This document shows positions 39,501 to 45,500 of a stretch of 64,000 bases of DNA, one piece after another. Source of the DNA: Dallia pectoralis (taxonomy: Eukaryota > Chordata > Actinopteri > Esociformes > Umbridae); assembly GCA_029465975.1 (NCBI GenBank), contig CM055728.1, forward strand, positions 2,776,356 through 2,840,355, read 5' to 3'. Each line of letters starts with the position of its first letter. The first letter of the stretch is position 1. The notes under the pieces are model-generated. The model was not told where the DNA came from. It searched no databases and saw only the letters and a list, made by a program, of their open reading frames with translations. A program made the translations under genes and the position numbers.

Positions 39501-42500
39501 GGGTGTGCAGTTGAGTAACACTTATCTGGTTGGTTGAGGTGGGTTCCTCACTGATACTCAGGCAGATCTCCAGATGGGTGTGCAGTTGAGTAACACTTAT
39601 CTGGTTGGTTGAGGTGGGTTCCTCACTGATACTCAGGCAGATCTCCAGATGGGTGTGCAGTTGAGTCTTTATTGCACATGGTTCTTTTTCTCTGTTCTGC
39701 AGCTGTTGTTTAAGTCCGCCTACCTCTGTTTTACAGTTCTCTCTGTCTCTCTGTAGCTCTTTAACTTCCGCTCTGAGATCAGTCAGTTCTCTTGTGTGTT
39801 TCTCTTTGTTCTGTTCAATGTTTTTTAGTTGTTCTGTAAATCTACAGTTATCTTGTTCAGCGTTGGTCTTCTGTGAGGTGTTTTGTTCAGGTTGTTGTGT
39901 GTTTATCTTTTCTCTGAATTTCACCTGTTCTACTTCCATTAGAGCAAACTTCTTGATTAGGTCATTGAGGATAAAGTGAAGAGAAGGTTCAGCATGTTCT
40001 GAGTTAGGGGAGTTATTCTCTTTAGGGAATTGTTCTGTGGAGTCCTCTGAAATGTGGGTGTTATCTGTTTCATCTATGGTGGAAAGGACTTCTCCTAGAC
40101 TGGATTTCTCTAGTTGGGCTCTCTCCTTTATTAATTTAAAGTCCACTTGTAATTGACTCAGGCTGCCCTGTACTAGAATTGTTCCATTTTTGTATATGTT
40201 GACAGTTGTTATAACACTGTCTGTGTCTTCTGTATTTTTTTCCATCCATTACATATTCCTTCTCTTTTGATCGAGGGGTAGTGGTCTTTTATTGCACGGT
40301 GCCATGCAGTTGGCTGTTCTGTGAACAGGATCAGGTTGCTAATTTCGCCGTTTTTAAAAAGATCTGAAAACAGAGTTTCTGGTTTCTCTCTTAGGAGTTT
40401 CTGTTTGTACTGTTTCCGTGTATTTTCATTTTTTGTTTCTTTTGGATAATTTATAGGAATGGCCTCAGTGTAGAGGGGTAGCGGAGATATTTCCTTATTG
40501 GTTAAGGTTGCCATGCTGTTGCTATGCCGCTGCGGTTCCGTTGCTATGCGGTTGTTATACCGTTGCTATGCGGTTGCTACGTTGCCTTGTCGTGAATGTC
40601 GTTACTTAGCCTAGATGCTAGTTATTCCGCTTGTTTAAATCAGTTGCTAACCAGTCCATTTTCAAGTCAAAATATACAGAATAGTTTACTGTTCTCACTT
40701 CTCGTCGGGGCAAATCAGGAACATTTCCGTTATTCTCTGGATCTCCGTAGATCTCCGTTGGTTGACTGTGTGGCTGTTCGGAGGTTGGTTGGTCGTTCTT
40801 TCTCTGATTTGTGTTTATTTTTTTTGTTAGTTCATAAATATTATTTAATCCTCAAATTATCTTGTTTGTGAGGTTTGACTTCTTATATGATTTTTGTGCT
40901 TTCTGTTGGAAATTCGATCGTTTATCTCTCTCTCTCACCACTGCTCTCTCTCTCACCACTGCTCTCTCTCTCTCCACTGCTCTCTCTCACCACTGCTCTC
41001 TCTCTCACCACTGCTCTCTCTCTCACCACTGCTCTCTCTCTCTCCACTGCTCTCTCTCACCACTGCTCTCTCTCTCACCACTGCTCTCTCTCTCACCACT
41101 GCTCTCTCTCTCTCCACTGCTCTCTCTCACCACTGCTCTCTCTCTCACCACTGCTCTCTCTCACCACTGCTCTCTCTCTCTCCACTGCTCTCTCTCACCA
41201 GTGCTCTCTCTCTCTCCACTGCTCTCTCTCACCACTGCTCTCTCTCTCACCACTGCTCTCTCTCACCACTGCTCTCTCTCTCACCACTGCTCTCTCTCTC
41301 ACCACTGCTCTCTCTCTCACCACTGCTCTCTCTCACCACTGCTCTCTCTCTCACCACTGCTCTCTCTCACCACTGCTCTCTCTCTCACCACTGCTCTCTC
41401 TCTCACCACTGCTCTCTCTCTCACCACTGCTCTCTCTCTCACCACTGCTCTCTCTCTCACCACTGCTCTCTCTCTCACCACTGCTCACCACCACTGCTCT
41501 CTCTCACCACTGCTCTCTCTCACCACTGCTCTCTCTCTCACCACTGCTCTCTCTCACCACTGCTCTCTCTCTCACCACTGCTCTCTCTCACCACTGCTCT
41601 CTCTCTCACCACTGCTCTCTCTCTCACCACTGCTCTCTCTCTCTGCTCTCTCTCTCACCACTGCTCTCTCTCACCACTGCTCTCTCTCACCACTGCTCTC
41701 TCTCTCTCTCACCACTGCTCTCTCTCTCACCACTGCTCTCTCTCTCACCACTGCTCTCTCTCTCTCCACTGCTCTCTCTCACCACTGCTCTCTCTCTCAC
41801 CACTGCTCTCTCTCTCACCACTGCTCTCTCTCTCTCTCACCACTGCTCTCTCTCACCACTGCTCTCTCTCTATCACCACTGCTCTCTCTCTATCACCACG
41901 GCTCTCTCTCTCTCAATTTCTTAAGCTCTCAAAACACTAAAGTTCTCAACACATCTCTACTAAATGTATGTGCACTCATCATTAAATACACGTACAAATT
42001 ACCATGTGCACTAAAACTAAAGTTACGACAGGTGTACATTGCACCGATGTGAATACGTACCTCTCTCAGGTGGAATGCAGACTGAGAGATAAACGCACAA
42101 TTCTGTGTATATAGCCACCACTGCCTCTATCCACTAGAGGGCGCACTTACACAACAAATGACTCTCCCAATACCTATAAGCTAAACTACCATGAATTGAA
42201 TGAACAATACAAGATTTTGGTGAAACAAACTCACAAAACAGAAAATAAAAGGTTGCAATAATATTTGTCTTTCTCTAACCTGTTACACAGGCAGGCTTCA
42301 GCATTCGACCTCACCGGTCACTTATTGCTAAAATCGTCAAGTGCGTGAGGGAACTCTTGCAGACATTATGGACGAATCTCAATGTCCACACTCACATACT
42401 CACAGACTTTGAAGACGCGATTTGCCTGAGGGAATTGCCCAGAGCTCACAGCGTTGTGACGTGAAAAATCTGAGTTACCAGGGAAGGCCCGGAAGTCTCT

Positions 42501-45500
42501 TATTACGGGAAACCAACACCTATGTAGACTTCAGACATCATACAGTCAGCATTTAATGTGGGCGCTCCCTCTAGGCTGGTTACCAAACTCCATTACCTCG
42601 GGATCAGTTCCCCCTTAGCAACTAGACTTGCTAACTAACAGACCCCAGTATGTCAGGTTGGACAACCTCACCTCCCTCACAGTTTGGTACAACGAATTCT
42701 CTGCGGCTAATCGGAAGTCCCTTTAGCAGGTGGTGAAAATCGCATATCGCATCATTGGTGCCCAGCTCACACATTGGGATGTTCTGTATACTATTTTCCA
42801 CTGCTCTTTTGCACTTCTGGTTGGATGCACTCTACTTGTACTGTTCAATGCTAATACAGTTGAATCTAATCTAATCTTCAGAGAAAAAAGAAGCACTATA
42901 AGCGAACAAGCATGGAAATTTCAAACAGCCCTGACGTCAACATGGTTGACATAGATACATACAAAAAGTATAAACATAAAGCTCACTCATGGTTCATATT
43001 GTCAGAACTGCGTGTAGTTTGTCCCGTGATGGCATGATGAAGAAAGTAAGAAACGTCAAATTAAAAGTCCCAAACCCACGATAGTGTGCAGGGTAACGTG
43101 ATATAGTCACAAAGTGCTCTCCCATTCTATTTATTGCATTTTGAGTCTTTGAGGCATCTTAATCACAAACAATTACCAGGTGACGTTAATTAACTATGTA
43201 AGTGTTCGGGGCTTAAAGTTTACGAGCAACATTGGTATTGTGCTTGGTAGCCTTTCATGCACCCTTTCTGTTAGTCCGCATTTCTGCAGACTTGCCTGAG
43301 GGAATTTCCCAGAGTTCACAGCGTTGTGATGTGAAACACAGGGGATACCAGGGGAAGCCCGGGAGCAAGAGAAAATCCTGGCAAACTCGCCTTGGGTTTT
43401 AACCTCAGCAACCAAACTCATTTATATTGGTTAATTTGGTACCCTATTATTTACCCACCTGGTTCTACTAACCAATTAGATTTAACCAACAGGGCTACTT
43501 TTGTGCAACATATGGGGTTGATGTTAGGTCAGGGTTTAGACACACAAGCATATAGATTGGGACAATTGGAACCAAATGTCTGAAGTCACCTCACTTACTC
43601 CACAAATTGGATTCACTTAGACTGTGTTTACACAGGACACCAATTTGGATTATATTATATGTATTTAAATAGTCTGCTAAAGTAAATGAAACGACATTGT
43701 AGCATTTATTTTGCCAGTCAACTGTTATAATTGATGGATGTTCTTTTAAAACCCTCTGTTATTCAGCCACATGGCTGGCATCACCACAACCATCATGGAC
43801 ATGGCAAAGGCAAGAGAAAGCTGCTCCAGTCCCCCATCCTGGGGCCCTATTCCCCCCTACACGTGGCCTTCAATGGAAAGACCTGCATTCTGTTCAAAGC
43901 CAAGCGCCTGGCAGTCCGCTACAAGAACCACACCTTCTTAGACCTGACGGAGAAGACCTTTGGACCCAACGCCCCCGTGGACACGAAGGGATCCATCTGC
44001 ACCAAGGAGAAAGCTACGTAAGTACTAATAACGTATGTAATAACACCAAGGAGAAGGCTACGTAAGTACTAATAACGTATGTAATAACACCAAGGAGAAG
44101 GCTACGTAAGTACTGATAATGTATGTAATAACACCAAGGAGAAGGCTACGTAAGTACTGATAATGTATGTAATAACACCAAGGAGAAGGCTACGTAAGTA
44201 CTGATAATGTATGTAATAACACCAAGGAGAAGGCTACATAAGTACTGATAATAATGTATGTAATAACACCAAGGAGAAAGCTACATAAGTACTGATAATG
44301 TATGTAATAACACCAAGGAGAAGGCTACATAAGTACTGATAATGTATGTAATAACACCAAGGAGAAGGCTACATAAGTACTGATAATGTATGTAATAACA
44401 CCAAGGAGAAGGCTACATAAGTACTGATAATAATGTATGTAATAACACCAAGGAGAAGGCTACATAAGTACTAATAATGTATGTTATAACACCAAGGAGA
44501 AGGCTACATAAGTACTGATAATGTACTGATAATAATGTATGTAATAACACCAAGGAGAAAGCTACATAAGTACTAATAATGTATGTATTATAACACCAAG
44601 GAGAAGGCTACATAAGTACTGATAATGTATGTAATAACACCAAGATAATAATGAGAAGGCTAATAAGTACTGATAATAATGTATGTAATAACACCAAGGA
44701 GAAGGTACTACCAAGGAGAAGGCTACATAAGTACTGATAATGTATGTAATAGTATGATAATAATGTAATAACACCAAGGAGAAAGCTACATAAGTACTGA
44801 TAATGTATGTAATAACACCAAGGAGAAGGCTACATAAGTACTGATAATGTATGTAATAACACCAAGGAGAAGGCTACGTAAGTACTGATAATAATGTATG
44901 TAATAACACCAAGGAGAAGGCTACATAAGTACTGATAATGTATGTAATAACACCAAGGAGAAGGCTACGTAAGTACTGATAATAATGTATGTAATAACAC
45001 CAAGGAGAATGCTACTGATAATATTTTGTATTTTATTATTTTTCCTCAAAGATTTCATTTTTTTTTTCAATGGAAGTGTTCACGTTATAGGTCACATTAA
45101 AAGTAAAAAAAAGTTCTGACATGATTTGTCTTTGTCTTATAATATCCACTATACTTAGATTTATATAAGATATTATTTTATTATTTTGCATTAAGATTGA
45201 ATGCCTTGGCAGTGTAGTTATGTAAATGTATATAATTTAACTGGATTACAATGTGCCTTCTTTTAATCTATTGTTTTTTTAGTGCTAATTTAAATGTTTC
45301 TGTTCGGTGTACATACAATGTAACTATTTTGCCAAAACATTTATTGTGAATAGGGGGCAAACTTGTAAAGATTAGGGTGTTCTGAATATGTTTTAACTGA
45401 ATAGATAAAAATAAATGAATAATAAATGAATAATAAAATCTCAACTGAAATGAAAATTCCTCATTACCCTTGCTTCCCATTAAAGACTGCTTGGTTTCTG

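Larger units (their letters stand above)
32465..40924 (-). mobile_element. Near full-length LINE with SGNH-esterase ORF1 (jockey/CR1/L2 group)
   Basis: Read on the minus strand: 5' region (40924-40515), a small frame (40514-40209), ORF1 (40245-38260), then ORF2 with endonuclease (from 38239), reverse transcriptase and C-terminal Cys/His motif to 32610, and a 3' end with a short TTGAAT tandem tail (32465-32485), expected of target-primed insertion. It is flanked on both sides by the same CT-rich minisatellite. Long intact frames (661 and 832 codons) indicate a young insertion. The only gross damage is a 70-bp tandem expansion in the endonuclease (35340-37501). Clade placement is approximate: ORF1 esterase is known from CR1/L2-type elements; RNase H was not seen. 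Confidence 0.88.
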
